From Flavisphingopyxis sp963800335 (GTDB taxonomy: Bacteria; Pseudomonadota; Alphaproteobacteria; Sphingomonadales; Sphingomonadaceae): a DNA stretch of 64,000 nt. The stretch is from the NCBI GenBank assembly GCA_963800335.1, contig CAWDAN010000007.1:434001-498000 (forward strand). Reading direction: 5' to 3'. How positions within the stretch are numbered: position 1 is the first letter of the stretch; the number at the start of each line of letters is the position of its first letter. The translations under genes were made by a program, and so were the position numbers. Below the pieces are notes generated by a model. That model was given only the letters and a program-made list of their open reading frames with translations, was not told the DNA's origin and searched no databases. Positions 34,146 to 44,240 of the stretch are shown piece by piece.

Positions 34146-35514
34146 ATGCGCAAAGCATTCCTTCCGACCAGCTTGGCGGCTGTTGTCCTGGCGGGTTGTG
34201 CGCCGACCTTGGCCGATGCTCCTGCGGGTGTTGCAGTTGCACCGCCGCTCGAATGGCGCACGCAGCTCGCCGCAACGGCTCCGGTCGAGACGCAATGGTG
34301 GGAGGGGATTCGGCGATCCCGAACTGACCCGCCTGGTTGAGCGAGCGCGCAACAACAATCCGGATGTCATGATTGCCGCGGCACGGATCGAGGAAGCGCG
34401 CGCGACCGAACGCGGTTCGCGGGCGCTGTTGCTGCCCTCGCTGGCTGCAGGCGCCGAGGGCGGCGTCCGCCGCGAGGTATCGCCGTTCGGCAAGGGTCAG
34501 GAATCGATCGTCGCGCAGCCCACCTTCCGCGCCTCGTATGAGCTCGATCTGTTCGGCAAGAACCGCGCCCGGATCGATGCCGCCGAAGCCGGCGTGGCGG
34601 CCAGCGAGGCCGCCCGGGAAGCGACGCGACTGTCGGTCACCGCGGCCACCGCGAGCGGCTATGTGACGCTGCTGGCGCTCGACGCGCGGCTCGACGTGAT
34701 CAAGGCGACGCTGCAGTCGCGGCGTGACGCGCTCAAATTCGCGCGCGACCGGGCCGAGGTCGGATATACTTCGCAGCTCGAACTGCGCCAGGCAGAGGCC
34801 GAATATCAGGCAACCGCGCAACTGATGCCGCAGATCGAGGCGCAGATTGCGCGTCAGGAGAACGCGCTGTCGGTCCTTACGGGCGAATTGCCGCAAGCGA
34901 TCAACCGTGGCGGCACGCTGGCCGACTTGAGGCAAACCGCTGCGCCCGCCATCCTTCCGTCGCAGCTGCTCCGGCGGCGGCCAGACATTGCCGCAGCCGA
35001 ATATCGCATCGCGGCCTCGGATGCACAGATGCGCACGGCGCGCGCGCAGTTCCTGCCATCGATCAACCTGGGTGCGAGCGCTGGACTGGCTCTGTCGGAC
35101 CTCCTCGCCAACCCGATCTCGGTCTGGTCGCTGGGGGCGAGTGTGCTGGCCCCGATATTCCAGGGCGGCCGGCTCCAAGCGCAACTCGATCGAGCCACCG
35201 CGCAGCGCGACCAGGCCGCATGGGCCTATCGCTCGACCGTCCTCAATGCGTTTCGCGAAGTCGAGGATCGCATGGTCGTCCTGTCGCGCCTCGATCAACA
35301 GGACGTTGCGCTGTCGGCGCAGCGCGCCGCCGTGGCAGATGCACTCCGCCATGCCCGCAATCGCTACCGCGCCGGTTACACGCCCTATATCGAACAGGTC
35401 GATGCGCAGCGCGCCTTGCTCGGGGTCGAACTGTCGCTCGTCCAGCTGCGTGCAGATCGATTGACAACGCTGATCGGGCTGTATCAGGCGGCAGGCGGAG
35501 CGCCGGTCCCATAG
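34146..35514 (+). pseudogene. NodT/OprM-type outer-membrane efflux lipoprotein, one apparent frameshift
   Basis: This TolC-like channel completes the tripartite efflux system. The signal peptide ends with the lipobox VLAGC, the cysteine being residue 18. After PVETQWWEG the frame is broken by an extra A near 34308. The rest continues in the next frame from FGDPELTRLVERARNNNPDV, with the two outer-membrane efflux repeats, including QLLRRRPDIAAAEYRIAASD and GGRLQAQLDRA. Corrected length is about 455 residues, normal for NodT proteins. It starts six bases after the adaptor gene. Confidence 0.83.
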
Positions 35515-35607
35515 TATCCACCACCAGCCGCCCTCGATCCGAATAAGGTGCGGACACTTCGCGCCAACCATGCATTGTAAACCATAAGTGCAATGCAGGA
35601 GGCGAAT

Positions 35608-36246
35608 GTGAAGATATTGGTGGCAGGCGCGGCCGGAGCGGTCGGGAACATGCTGGTAAGCGATCTGGTCGAAGCCGGACACGAGGTGACCGGGCTCGTC
35701 CATTCGCAGGACAAGATATCGTGCGTCGAGCAAGCGGGCGGCCGCGCAATCGTCGCCGATGTCACCGAGCCGGACACGCTTGCACAGCCCCTATCCAACA
35801 TGGACGTCGTGATTTTCGCCGCCGGATCGGGCGGCAAGGCGGTCGAAGAGGTCGACCGCGATGGCGCGATCAACCTCATCGATGCCGCGGCAAGCGAAGG
35901 CGTCGACAGGTTCGTCATGCTGAGTTCGATGTCGGCCGATACGCCCGAAAACGGTCCCGACGAGCTCAAATCGTATCTAAAGGCGAAACAGGCGGCAGAC
36001 CGCTATCTCAAACGCAGCGGCCTCACCTACGTCATCGTCCGTCCCGCGGCGTTGATCGACGAGAAGGGAAGGGGGCACATCCGCGTAGGACACGACCTAG
36101 AAGCCAAGGATGCGCAGATCACCCGCGCCGACGTCGCCAAAACCCTCGCGATCGTCAGCACCGCCACAGATCTGAAAAATACGACGTTTGAAATCATCGA
36201 AGGCGACGTCGCGATCGACGAAGCGATCGAACGTATTCAAAGATAA
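35608..36246 (+). CDS. NAD(P)-binding atypical SDR / NmrA-like protein
   Basis: The protein has an N-terminal Rossmann fold with the dinucleotide motif VAGAAGAVGNML and looks like the YwnB/YhfK group of NAD(P)-binding proteins (212 residues). The segment RSGLTYVIVRPAAL is typical of this group. I chose the GTG with AGGAGG five bases upstream, rather than an ATG 15 bases earlier that overlaps the binding site. Function is unknown; related proteins act as quinone or flavin reductases or redox sensors. Confidence 0.8.
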   Translation: MKILVAGAAGAVGNMLVSDLVEAGHEVTGLVHSQDKISCVEQAGGRAIVADVTEPDTLAQPLSNMDVVIFAAGSGGKAVEEVDRDGAINLIDAAASEGVDRFVMLSSMSADTPENGPDELKSYLKAKQAADRYLKRSGLTYVIVRPAALIDEKGRGHIRVGHDLEAKDAQITRADVAKTLAIVSTATDLKNTTFEIIEGDVAIDEAIERIQR

Positions 36247-36257
36247 CAAAAGGTCGT

Positions 36258-36347
<90 letters not shown>

Positions 36348-36516
36348 ACGACGCGCGCCCTGTTAAGCGAGCGGGCAGGTCCGCGTAAAGGGTCGTTGCG
36401 TCCAACGGCTCTCACGCACGATTGGGCCGATCGCGGCAAGACGGACGTTTGCACACTGCAAGCTTTGTGTAACAAGCGGAGCGACCCGAACGTTTCTCGA
36501 TTTTTTGAGGCAATCC

Positions 36517-37551
36517 ATGACGATCCGATCTTCGCTGCTCAAGGCCGGCCTCGCGCTGCTGGCGCTTGCGGTCTACGCGCTTCCGGCGGCTGCACAGGAC
36601 AATACCGGGTTCCAGACCTACCTAGCGTCGCTGCGCGGCAAGGCCATCGCACAGGGGATCAGCCCGACGACGTTCGATTCGACCGTTGCGAACCTGACCT
36701 ACAATGCGCGCGTCGTCGAACTCGATCGCGACCAACCTGGCGGATCGACAAACTCGCCGATTCCTCCGTTCGCGCCATACAAGGCGACGCATGTCGACGC
36801 GGCGCGGATCAGCGATGGACGCACCAAATATCGCGCGCTGCGTCCGCTGCTCGCACGGATCGAACGCCGGACCGGCGTGCCCGAAAGCATCATGGTCGCG
36901 ATCTATGGCCATGAAACGAATTACGGCCGTGTCCTCGGCGGTTTCGACCTGCCGCAGGCACTCGCGACGCTCGCTTATGAAGGCCGACGCCGCGACCTGT
37001 TCGAGGGAGAATTCCTCGCGACGCTCAAGATGATCGATCGCGGCGTGCCGCGCAGCGCACTCAAGGGCAGCTGGGCGGGCGCGTTCGGCTATCCGCAGTT
37101 CTTGCCCTCGGTCTATCTGCGTCTCGCGGTCGATGGCGACGGCGACGGCGACAAGCAGATTTGGTCGAGCGAGGCCGACGGTCTCGCCTCGATCGGCAAT
37201 TATCTGGTCAACGCCGGCTGGCGTCCCAACGTGCCGTGGGGTGTCCCGGTCGGCGTTCCCGCCTCGCTCGATCGCGCCAGCCTCGGCAACAAGACCGTCC
37301 CGACGCGCTGCAGTCGCGTGCATGAGCGACACAGCCGCTGGATGACGATGGCCGAATGGCGCGCGCTCGGCGTCTATCCGGCCGAAGGGCGCTGGGCGCC
37401 CGACGATACGCTGGCGACCTTGCTCGAACCCGACGGCCCCGGCCAGCGCGCCTATCTGCTGACCAACAATTATCGTGTGATCCTCGATTACAACTGCTCG
37501 AATTTCTATGCGCTGTCGGTCGGCTTGCTGGCCGACGAGGTATCGAAATGA
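36517..37551 (+). CDS. Lytic murein transglycosylase (MltB/SltB family)
   Basis: This periplasmic enzyme cleaves peptidoglycan glycan chains to 1,6-anhydro ends. A signal peptide is clear at the N-terminus (MTIRSSLLKAG, cleavage after ALPAAA). The catalytic glutamate lies in GHETNYGR. Other family signs are GSWAGAFGYPQFLPS and DGDGDGDKQIW. Length is 344 residues. I chose the ATG preceded by GAGG. It precedes the D-Ala-D-Ala carboxypeptidase, a usual sphingomonad pairing; no RlpA-type gene is found in the 128 bases between. Confidence 0.88.
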   Translation: MTIRSSLLKAGLALLALAVYALPAAAQDNTGFQTYLASLRGKAIAQGISPTTFDSTVANLTYNARVVELDRDQPGGSTNSPIPPFAPYKATHVDAARISDGRTKYRALRPLLARIERRTGVPESIMVAIYGHETNYGRVLGGFDLPQALATLAYEGRRRDLFEGEFLATLKMIDRGVPRSALKGSWAGAFGYPQFLPSVYLRLAVDGDGDGDKQIWSSEADGLASIGNYLVNAGWRPNVPWGVPVGVPASLDRASLGNKTVPTRCSRVHERHSRWMTMAEWRALGVYPAEGRWAPDDTLATLLEPDGPGQRAYLLTNNYRVILDYNCSNFYALSVGLLADEVSK

Positions 37552-37679
37552 AGAGCGAAACGCGCCGCCCGCGCCCGGCTTCGCACTAAAAAACCATTGG
37601 CCGCGCGGGCGGGTAGGGGGTATCGATCGCCATTGTTTGCGCCATCAGGCGCGCCATCAATTCGTCTCTCAGGAATCCC

Positions 37680-38852
37680 ATGACCATTATCTCCCGTCTT
37701 GCTGCATCGTCCGCTTTTGTCGCGCTGCTCGCGCTTCCCGCCAGCGCTGCCGCGCCACCTTATGACAGCGAAGCGCCGATCGCCTATATGATCGACCTGT
37801 CATCGAATGCCGTGCTCTTCAGCCGCGATGCCGACCGCCGCATTCCACCGGCCTCGATGACCAAGATGATGTCGGTCTATGTCGCCTTCGACCTAATTTC
37901 GCGCGGCGAACTGTCGCTCGACAAGAAGATCACGGTTCGTCCCGAGACATGGCAGAAATGGCACGGCCCGTCGGCCGGCTCGACGATGTTCCTCTCGCCC
38001 GGCGAACAGGTTTCGGTTCGCAATCTGCTCGACGGCATCGTGACGCTCTCGGGCAACGACGCGTGCGTCGTCCTGGCCGAAGGGATCGCGGGGACCGAAG
38101 AGGCGTTCGCCGGGCTGATGAATCAGAAGGCGAAAGAACTCGGCCTGAAAAACAGCCATTTCGGCAACTCGATGGGCTGGCCCGACGAGGGCGTAACCTA
38201 CAGCTCGGCGCACGATCTGGCGACGATCGCGGCAACGACGATCGAAAATTTCCCGCGCCTCTACAGCGAATTTTACGGTCTGCGCGAATTCAGCTGGGGC
38301 AAGACGATGGGCGGCGAGGCGATCTCGCAGGGCAACCGCAATCCGTTGCTCGGTAAGATCGCCGGCGCCGACGGCCTCAAGACAGGACATACCGAAGAAG
38401 CCGGTTACGGCTTCACCGGATCGGCCGAACAGAATGGCCGCCGGATCGTAATGGTCATCGCCGGGCTCGACAGCTTCGGGGGACGCGCCAAAGAATTGGT
38501 CCGTTTCATGGATTGGGGCTTCCGCGCGTGGCAGACCAAGCCGTTGTTCGACAAGGGCGCGATCGTCGGCACGGCCCAGGTCCAGATGGGCGACAGCGCG
38601 ACGGTAGAACTCAAGGCACCGCGCAACCTCGCCGTGACCGTTCCGTCGGGCACCAGTCCCAATGTAACGATGTCGATCGCGTATAACGGCCCGGTCAAGG
38701 CGCCCTTCAAGGCGGGCGACGCGATCGCCCAACTGGTCGTCCGGACCCCCGACATGCCGGTCCAGACGATGCCGCTCGTCGCGGCGGAAACGGTCGATGA
38801 AGCAGGCTTTTTCCGGCGCGCATGGGTGGGATTCACCTCGCTCTTCACGTGA
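37680..38852 (+). CDS. dacC: D-alanyl-D-alanine carboxypeptidase (penicillin-binding protein 5/6 family)
   Basis: The enzyme trims the terminal D-Ala from peptidoglycan peptides. The 390-residue protein has a signal peptide ending ALPASAAA, the serine active site SMTK, the second motif SGND, and the third KTGH, followed by the C-terminal beta domain (TVELKAPRNLAVTVPSG) and an amphipathic membrane-associating end (FFRRAWVGFTSLF). Its stop overlaps the tmk start (GTGA). The symbol is by family position; dacA is equally possible. Confidence 0.92.
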   Translation: MTIISRLAASSAFVALLALPASAAAPPYDSEAPIAYMIDLSSNAVLFSRDADRRIPPASMTKMMSVYVAFDLISRGELSLDKKITVRPETWQKWHGPSAGSTMFLSPGEQVSVRNLLDGIVTLSGNDACVVLAEGIAGTEEAFAGLMNQKAKELGLKNSHFGNSMGWPDEGVTYSSAHDLATIAATTIENFPRLYSEFYGLREFSWGKTMGGEAISQGNRNPLLGKIAGADGLKTGHTEEAGYGFTGSAEQNGRRIVMVIAGLDSFGGRAKELVRFMDWGFRAWQTKPLFDKGAIVGTAQVQMGDSATVELKAPRNLAVTVPSGTSPNVTMSIAYNGPVKAPFKAGDAIAQLVVRTPDMPVQTMPLVAAETVDEAGFFRRAWVGFTSLFT

Positions 38853-39475
38853 CCGCGCGCTTCATCACGCTCGAAGGCGGCGAGGGGGTCGGCAAATCGA
38901 CCCAGCTCAGGCTGCTGGCGGAGCTGCTCGAAGAGCGCGGCATTGCCTGCGTTGCGACGCGCGAACCCGGCGGCAGTCCGGGCGCCGAACTGGTCCGGCA
39001 GGTGCTGCTCGGCGGCGATGTCGATCGTTGGAGCGCAGGCCCCGAGGCGCTGTTGTTTGCCGCGGCCCGCGGCGACCACGTCGAAAAGACGATCCGTCCC
39101 GCGATCGAGCGCGGCGCCTGGGTCATCTGTGATCGCTTTATCGATAGCAGTCGCGCCTATCAGGGTATTGCCGGCCAGCTCGGCGACGACGCGATCATGG
39201 CGATGCACGCCATCGGCAGCGGCGGACTGTTGCCCGACCGGACGATCGTGCTCTCGCTTTCGGCCGACGAAGCGCGCCAGCGCGCGCGTGCACGCGACGC
39301 CGATGGCGGCGACAGGTTTGAACAGAAAGAGCATGCTTATCATAAGGCTGTCGTCGACGCCTTTGAAAGTATAGCAGCAGGTGAAAGCAACCGTGTGCGG
39401 CTGGTCGATGCGACAGGAGACGTAGCAAAGGTCCATCGCCGGATCGTCGCCGAACTCGCCGATCTGCTACCATGA
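38849..39475 (+). CDS. tmk: Thymidylate kinase
   Basis: Tmk phosphorylates dTMP to dTDP. The P-loop is EGGEGVGKSTQ, the DR(Y/F) motif is ICDRFIDSSRAYQG, and the lid region RARARDADGGDRFE follows. A GTG overlapping the dacC stop gives 208 residues, the normal length; the ATG further upstream would overlap dacC by 31 bases. Its stop overlaps the holB start. The tmk-holB-metG-tatD order is conserved in many bacteria. Confidence 0.94.
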   Translation: MTARFITLEGGEGVGKSTQLRLLAELLEERGIACVATREPGGSPGAELVRQVLLGGDVDRWSAGPEALLFAAARGDHVEKTIRPAIERGAWVICDRFIDSSRAYQGIAGQLGDDAIMAMHAIGSGGLLPDRTIVLSLSADEARQRARARDADGGDRFEQKEHAYHKAVVDAFESIAAGESNRVRLVDATGDVAKVHRRIVAELADLLP

Positions 39476-40482
39476 CCTGGCTCGGACACGAAGCTGCCGA
39501 ACAGGCGTTTCTCGACGCCTGGAACGGCGGACGGATGCACCACGCCTGGCTGCTCGCGGGGCCAAAGGGGCTTGGCAAGGCGGCGTTCGCGCTCCGCGCG
39601 GCGCGCTTTCTCCTCGCCCAGGGATCGGCGGCGGCTGACGCGGAGGACCGGACGGCGACCACACTCGAAGGTTTCGACGACAGCGCCGCGAGCCATCTCA
39701 TCGACGCCGGCGCACATCCCGAATTCAAGCGTCTCGAACGCCTCGAGAACGAAAAGACCGGCTCGTTGGCGCGGAGCATTTCGGTCGATCAGGTCCGCGC
39801 GGCCAGCGCGCTGCTGACATCGACGACGTCGATCAGCCGCTATCGAACGATCATCGTCGACAGCGCCGACGACCTCGAAGCTGCCGGCGCCAATGCGCTG
39901 CTCAAGTCGCTCGAGGAACCGCCCGCCAATACCATCTTCTTCCTCGTCAGCCACAACAGCGGACGATTGCTGCCAACCATTCGCTCGCGCTGCAGATTGT
40001 TGAATTTCCGTGCGATTGGCGATGACGTCATGGCGTCATGGCTGCGCGAAACGATGCCCGATGCCGGGGCCGACGCGATTGCCTCGCTCACCGCGCTGGC
40101 GGGCGGAGCGCCGGCGCGCGCGCTGCGGTTTCGCGACAGCGATCTTGCCTCGGTGTGGCGCGATCTCGAACGCCTGGGTGGACAGGGCGACGCCGATCTC
40201 TCGATCACCACGCGCCTGTCGCAATCGCTTTCGCTCAAGGGCGCGAATGAAAGCTACGAAGCCTTTCTCGAACTCGCCCCGACATTGTTGTCGCGCGCCG
40301 CGCGCGCTGCCGACGGCCGCGGCGCGGCGCTGCTCGTCGATCGCTGGCGCGAGGCAAGCCGGATCGCCTCGTCGGCGATTGCCACGTCCCCCGACAAGGC
40401 CCTGACGGTGTTCGAATTGTGCCGCCTGCTGACGCATCGCAGCGACATGGCCGCCCTTTCCAACCAATTCGCGGCGGGCTAG
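39472..40482 (+). CDS. holB: DNA polymerase III subunit delta prime
   Basis: The delta prime subunit is part of the clamp loader. The 336-residue protein has an AAA+ fold with a degenerate P-loop GPKGLGKAA, where the usual Ser/Thr is Ala, consistent with a subunit that does not hydrolyse ATP. SISVDQVRAA, GANALLKSLEEPP and PTIRSRCRLLNF are family signatures. The cysteines of the E. coli zinc module are missing. It overlaps tmk by four bases and is followed by metG after nine bases. Confidence 0.93.
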   Translation: MTWLGHEAAEQAFLDAWNGGRMHHAWLLAGPKGLGKAAFALRAARFLLAQGSAAADAEDRTATTLEGFDDSAASHLIDAGAHPEFKRLERLENEKTGSLARSISVDQVRAASALLTSTTSISRYRTIIVDSADDLEAAGANALLKSLEEPPANTIFFLVSHNSGRLLPTIRSRCRLLNFRAIGDDVMASWLRETMPDAGADAIASLTALAGGAPARALRFRDSDLASVWRDLERLGGQGDADLSITTRLSQSLSLKGANESYEAFLELAPTLLSRAARAADGRGAALLVDRWREASRIASSAIATSPDKALTVFELCRLLTHRSDMAALSNQFAAG

Positions 40483-40491
40483 GGGAGGGCG

Positions 40492-42045
40492 ATGAACACA
40501 GATCCCGCCGTTGGCGCCCCTTTCTACATCACCACGGCGATCAGCTATCCCAATGCTGCGCCGCATATCGGCCATGCCTATGAAGCCATCACGAGCGATG
40601 CGATCGCGCGCTTCCGCAAGGCGCAGGGCCAGGATGTCCGTTTCCAGACGGGCACCGATGAGCATGGCCTGAAAATGGCCAAGGCGGCGCGCGACCATGA
40701 CCGCGATGTTGCCGATTATGCGCGCGAAATGACCGCGGAATTCAAGGCAATGTGCGATGGCCTGGACATCGGTTATGATCGCTTTATCCGAACCACCGAC
40801 GCGGACAACTACGCCGCCGCCACCGCGCTGTGGAAGGCGATGGCCGACAATGGCGACCTCTATCTCGGCCGGTATGAGGGCTGGTATTCGCTGCGCGACG
40901 AGGCGTTTTACGACGAGTCCGAACTGGTTACCGCGCAGACCGGCGAAAAGCTCTCGCCACAGGGCACCGCGGTCGAATGGACCGCCGAGGAAAGCTGGTT
41001 CTTTCGCCTGTCAAATTATCAGCAGAAACTGCTCGATCTTTATAATTCACGGCCGGATTTCGTGCGGCCGGCCGGCCGGCTCAACGAAGTTCGGCGCTTC
41101 GTCGAGGGCGGGCTCAACGACCTGTCGATGTCGCGCACCAGCTTCGACTGGGGCGTGCCTGTGCCGGGCAGCGACGGCCATGTCATGTACGTCTGGGTCG
41201 ATGCGCTGACCAACTATCTGACCGGTCTCGGCTATCCCGATAATCCCGATATGGTCGCACGTTACTGGCCACATTGCGTACACAATATCGGCAAGGACAT
41301 CGTCCGCTTTCACGCCGTCTATTGGCCCGCCTTCCTGATGAGCGCGGGGATCGACTTGCCGCATGGCATATTCGGCCACGGCTTCATCCTTCATCGCGGT
41401 GAAAAGATGTCGAAATCCTCCGGTAACGTCATCGATCCGATGACCTTGGTCGAGCGCTATGGATCCGACGCCGTCCGCTATTTCCTGCTGCGCGAAGTCG
41501 GCTTCGGCAACGACGGCAGCGCGTCGGAAGAAGCGATCGTTGCGCGCTGCAATGCCGATCTGGCCAACAATCTCGGCAATCTGGCGCAGCGCAGCCTGTC
41601 GATGATCGCCAAGAATTGCGCCGGCGCGATCCCCGCTGCCACCTCACCCGACGACGCCGACGCGGCATTGCTTGCAACAATCGATCGCTGTCACGGCGAA
41701 GCGGTTGAAAAGATGGCGGGTTTCGCTATCAATCAGGCGCTTGAGGCGATCTGGGAGGCAGCCTCTGCCGCGAACCAGTATTTCGCCGACCAGGCGCCCT
41801 GGGCGCTGCGCAAGACCGATGCCGCGCGCGCCGATACCGTGCTGTTCACCGCCGCAGAGGCGGTCCGTCGCCTCGCGATCATGGCGCACTGGGCGATCCC
41901 GCGCTCGGCCGATGCCTTGCTCGACCAGCTTGCGGTCGGCGTAGGAGATCGCGACTTCGCCGCGCTCGATCGACCGATTACCTCCGGGACCCAACTGCCC
42001 GCACCGAGCGGTGTTTTTCCCCGGCTCCAGCTGGTCGAGGCCTGA
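40492..42045 (+). CDS. metG: Methionyl-tRNA synthetase
   Basis: MetG charges initiator and elongator tRNA-Met. The 517-residue class I enzyme has the HIGH motif in NAAPHIGHAYEA, the KMSKS motif in HRGEKMSKSSGN, and the methionine-pocket region GKDIVRFHAVYWPAFL. It lacks the C-terminal tRNA-binding OB domain of the longer E. coli form, as in other alphaproteobacteria. The start ATG follows GGGGAGGGCG. Confidence 0.96.
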   Translation: MNTDPAVGAPFYITTAISYPNAAPHIGHAYEAITSDAIARFRKAQGQDVRFQTGTDEHGLKMAKAARDHDRDVADYAREMTAEFKAMCDGLDIGYDRFIRTTDADNYAAATALWKAMADNGDLYLGRYEGWYSLRDEAFYDESELVTAQTGEKLSPQGTAVEWTAEESWFFRLSNYQQKLLDLYNSRPDFVRPAGRLNEVRRFVEGGLNDLSMSRTSFDWGVPVPGSDGHVMYVWVDALTNYLTGLGYPDNPDMVARYWPHCVHNIGKDIVRFHAVYWPAFLMSAGIDLPHGIFGHGFILHRGEKMSKSSGNVIDPMTLVERYGSDAVRYFLLREVGFGNDGSASEEAIVARCNADLANNLGNLAQRSLSMIAKNCAGAIPAATSPDDADAALLATIDRCHGEAVEKMAGFAINQALEAIWEAASAANQYFADQAPWALRKTDAARADTVLFTAAEAVRRLAIMAHWAIPRSADALLDQLAVGVGDRDFAALDRPITSGTQLPAPSGVFPRLQLVEA

Positions 42046-42049
42046 CCGC

Positions 42050-42832
42050 ATGCTCGTCGACAGCCATTGCCACCTCAATTACGAAGGGCTCGTCGACGAT
42101 CAGGCGGGCGCGATCGAACGCGCACAAGCTGCTGGAATCAAGACGATTCTTAACATCTCCACCCGCCAGTCGGAATGGGATGCGGTGATCGCCACCGCCG
42201 ATCGCCATGACAATGTCTGGGCCACCGTCGGCATCCATCCGCACGAAGCCGATGCCCATGTCGACATCGACACCGCTCTCCTGGTCGATTCCACCAGCCA
42301 TCCTCGCGTCGTCGGAATCGGCGAGACCGGGCTCGATTATTATTACGACCACAGCGACCGTGAGCAGCAGAAACGCTCGTTTCGCGCGCATATCGCGGCC
42401 TCGCGTGCCACCGGCCTGCCGCTCATCGTCCATACCCGCGATGCCGAGGACGACACCGCCGCGATCATGGCCGAGGAGATGGGGAAGGGGGCCTTTCCCG
42501 CCGTCATCCACTGTTTCACTGCGAGTGCCGACTTCGCCCGCAAGTCGCTCGACCTTGGTGCCTATATCTCGCTTTCGGGAATCGTGACGTTCAAGAACGC
42601 GCGCGACCTGCAGGATACGGCAAAGACGATCCCGCTCGACCGGCTGCTGGTCGAAACCGATTCGCCCTTCCTCTCGCCGGTGCCGCATCGCGGACGACCG
42701 TGCGAGCCGGCCTATACCGCCGACACCGCGCGCTTCCTCGCGAGCTTGCGCGAAATCGAATTTGACGTGCTGGCACAGGCAACGAGCGCCAATTTCTTCC
42801 GCCTGTTCGCCAAGGCAACCGCGCCCGCATGA
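42050..42832 (+). CDS. tatD: TatD-family deoxyribonuclease
   Basis: TatD is a metal-dependent exonuclease linked to DNA repair and cell-death DNA processing. The 260-residue protein has the metal ligands DSHCHL at the start, GETGLDYYYD, the histidines in IVHTRDAEDD and VIHCFTAS, and LVETDSPFLSPVPHRGR. The ATG lies five bases after the metG stop. The next gene overlaps its stop by four bases. Confidence 0.94.
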   Translation: MLVDSHCHLNYEGLVDDQAGAIERAQAAGIKTILNISTRQSEWDAVIATADRHDNVWATVGIHPHEADAHVDIDTALLVDSTSHPRVVGIGETGLDYYYDHSDREQQKRSFRAHIAASRATGLPLIVHTRDAEDDTAAIMAEEMGKGAFPAVIHCFTASADFARKSLDLGAYISLSGIVTFKNARDLQDTAKTIPLDRLLVETDSPFLSPVPHRGRPCEPAYTADTARFLASLREIEFDVLAQATSANFFRLFAKATAPA

Positions 42833-43594
42833 AGGCGACCGTCCTCGGTTGCGGAACGTCGTCGGGTGTCCCGCGGATCGGCAACGACTGGGGCGATTGC
42901 GATCCGAACGAGCCGCGCAACGCGCGCAGCCGCGCGTCGATCGTCGTCGAGAGCGCGACGACCCGGATCCTGGTCGATACCTCGCCCGACCTGCGCGGGC
43001 AGCTCCTCGCTGCCCGGATCGATCACGTCGATGCAGTGATCTGGACGCACGACCATGCCGACCATTGCCACGGCATCGACGACCTGCGCCAACTCTATCA
43101 CGCCAGCGGAATGCCGGTGCGGGGATTTGCGCGGCGCAGCCACGCTCGACAGCCTGACTCGGCGCTTCGCATACGTCTTTGCGGGCAATGCGGGTTATCC
43201 GGCAACGTGCGAGCCGCGCCTGCTCGAGGACGCAATGCAGATCGGCGACATCGACGTCAACGTCATCGACCTGCCACACGGTCCGATCACCACCGCGGGG
43301 CTGCGTTTTGCCGGCGAGGCCGCTACGATCGGCTATGCGACCGACTTCTCCTCGCTCGACGACGATGCGATCGCCTTCTTTTCCGGGCTTGATGCCTGGA
43401 TCGTCGATGCGTTGCGCGAACGCGAGCATCCGACCCATCCGCACCTTGCGCTGACGCTCGCCGCGATTGAGCGATGTCAGCCCAAACAGGCCATCCTCAC
43501 CCATATGGATCAATCGATGGACTATGCGCGGCTGATCGATACCCTTCCCGCTGGTATTGTGCCGGGGCATGACGGGCAGGTGGTGACGCCATGA
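42829..43594 (+). pseudogene. MBL-fold hydrolase (PhnP-like), one apparent frameshift
   Basis: The protein is a metallo-beta-lactamase-fold phosphodiesterase-like enzyme. The opening LGCGTSSGVPR and DCDPNEPRNARSRAS resemble PhnP. The metal motif is THDHADHCHGIDDLR. The frame changes by one extra base near 43130, and the rest (AATLDSLTRRFAYVF, HPTHPHLALTLA, ILTHMDQSMDY, VPGHDGQ) continues to the stop. Corrected length is about 254 residues, normal for the family. It lies in a translationally coupled run between tatD and the aspartic protease. Confidence 0.85.
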
Positions 43595-44191
43595 GCGGCG
43601 ATCAATGGCCCGAGCTGGTCTGGTACGTCGGCGCGCTAGTGCTGGTCGGCAGCGCGCTCGTTTCACGCCGCATAAAGTTCTCAGCCATGCTGCGGTACAT
43701 ACTGATATGGATCGCTATTTTCATGGTCGCCTATGGACTGTTCCTGTTCCGCGACGACCTCGCTGGCGTCTGGGCGCGCGCGCGCGCGGACATGGGCGGT
43801 GCGCCCGAAGCGAGCGTGTCGGGCAGCGAAGTGATCATCCGGCGCGATGCAGACGGCCATTTCTGGGTCAATGCCAGCGTCAACGGCGTGGCGGCGCGTT
43901 TCCTGATCGACAGCGGTGCGACCACGACCTCGATTTCGCGCGAATTTGCCGAACACGTAAAGCTGAATATCGATAGTGACGGATACCCGGTGCTTGTGGA
44001 TACTGCCAATGGCACAGCGATGATGCGCCGCGGAGTCATTGACCGGCTCATTGTCGGGCTCGATCGTGGTAGATGACCATCCCGTGCTGGTCGGCGACGC
44101 GATCGGCGATGTCGGTGTTCTGGGAATGAATTTTCTGTCGGGGCTCAAGGCGTGGCGAGTAGAAGGGACATCGTTAACACTCACGCCGTGA
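43591..44191 (+). pseudogene. Retropepsin-like aspartic protease, membrane-anchored, one apparent frameshift
   Basis: The protein belongs to the bacterial clan AA aspartic proteases (TIGR02281-type). Two membrane segments lie in the first 50 residues. The catalytic motif is FLIDSGATTTSIS, and a single protease domain implies work as a dimer, as in retropepsins. An extra G near 44058 makes a premature stop; beyond it the next frame reads VVDDHPVLVGDAIGDVGVLG, then MNFLSGLKAWRVEG, and ends normally. Corrected length is about 199 residues. The physiological target is unknown. It overlaps the MBL gene by four bases. Confidence 0.82.
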
Positions 44192-44215
44192 CGTCCCCGA
44201 CACCGGATATTTTAC

Positions 44216-44229
44216 ATAATATATATTAT
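44216..44229. promoter_or_regulatory. Perfect 14-bp A/T palindrome before mazG
   Basis: ATAATATATATTAT is its own reverse complement and lies 11 bases upstream of the mazG start codon in otherwise GC-rich DNA. It could be a -10 element of a near-leaderless promoter or a protein-binding operator. Nothing else in the 49-base gap looks like a binding site for ribosomes. Confidence 0.35.
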
Positions 44230-44240
44230 CGGACTAACTG

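Noticed and set aside
33709..35733. Open frame of about 670 codons antisense to the efflux adaptor and lipoprotein genes
   Set aside because: It crosses the ends of two good genes and shows no family features; a shadow of codon bias.
41978..43666. Open frame of about 560 codons antisense to tatD and the MBL gene
   Set aside because: No domain is visible, and the sense strand holds conserved metal-binding motifs in both genes.
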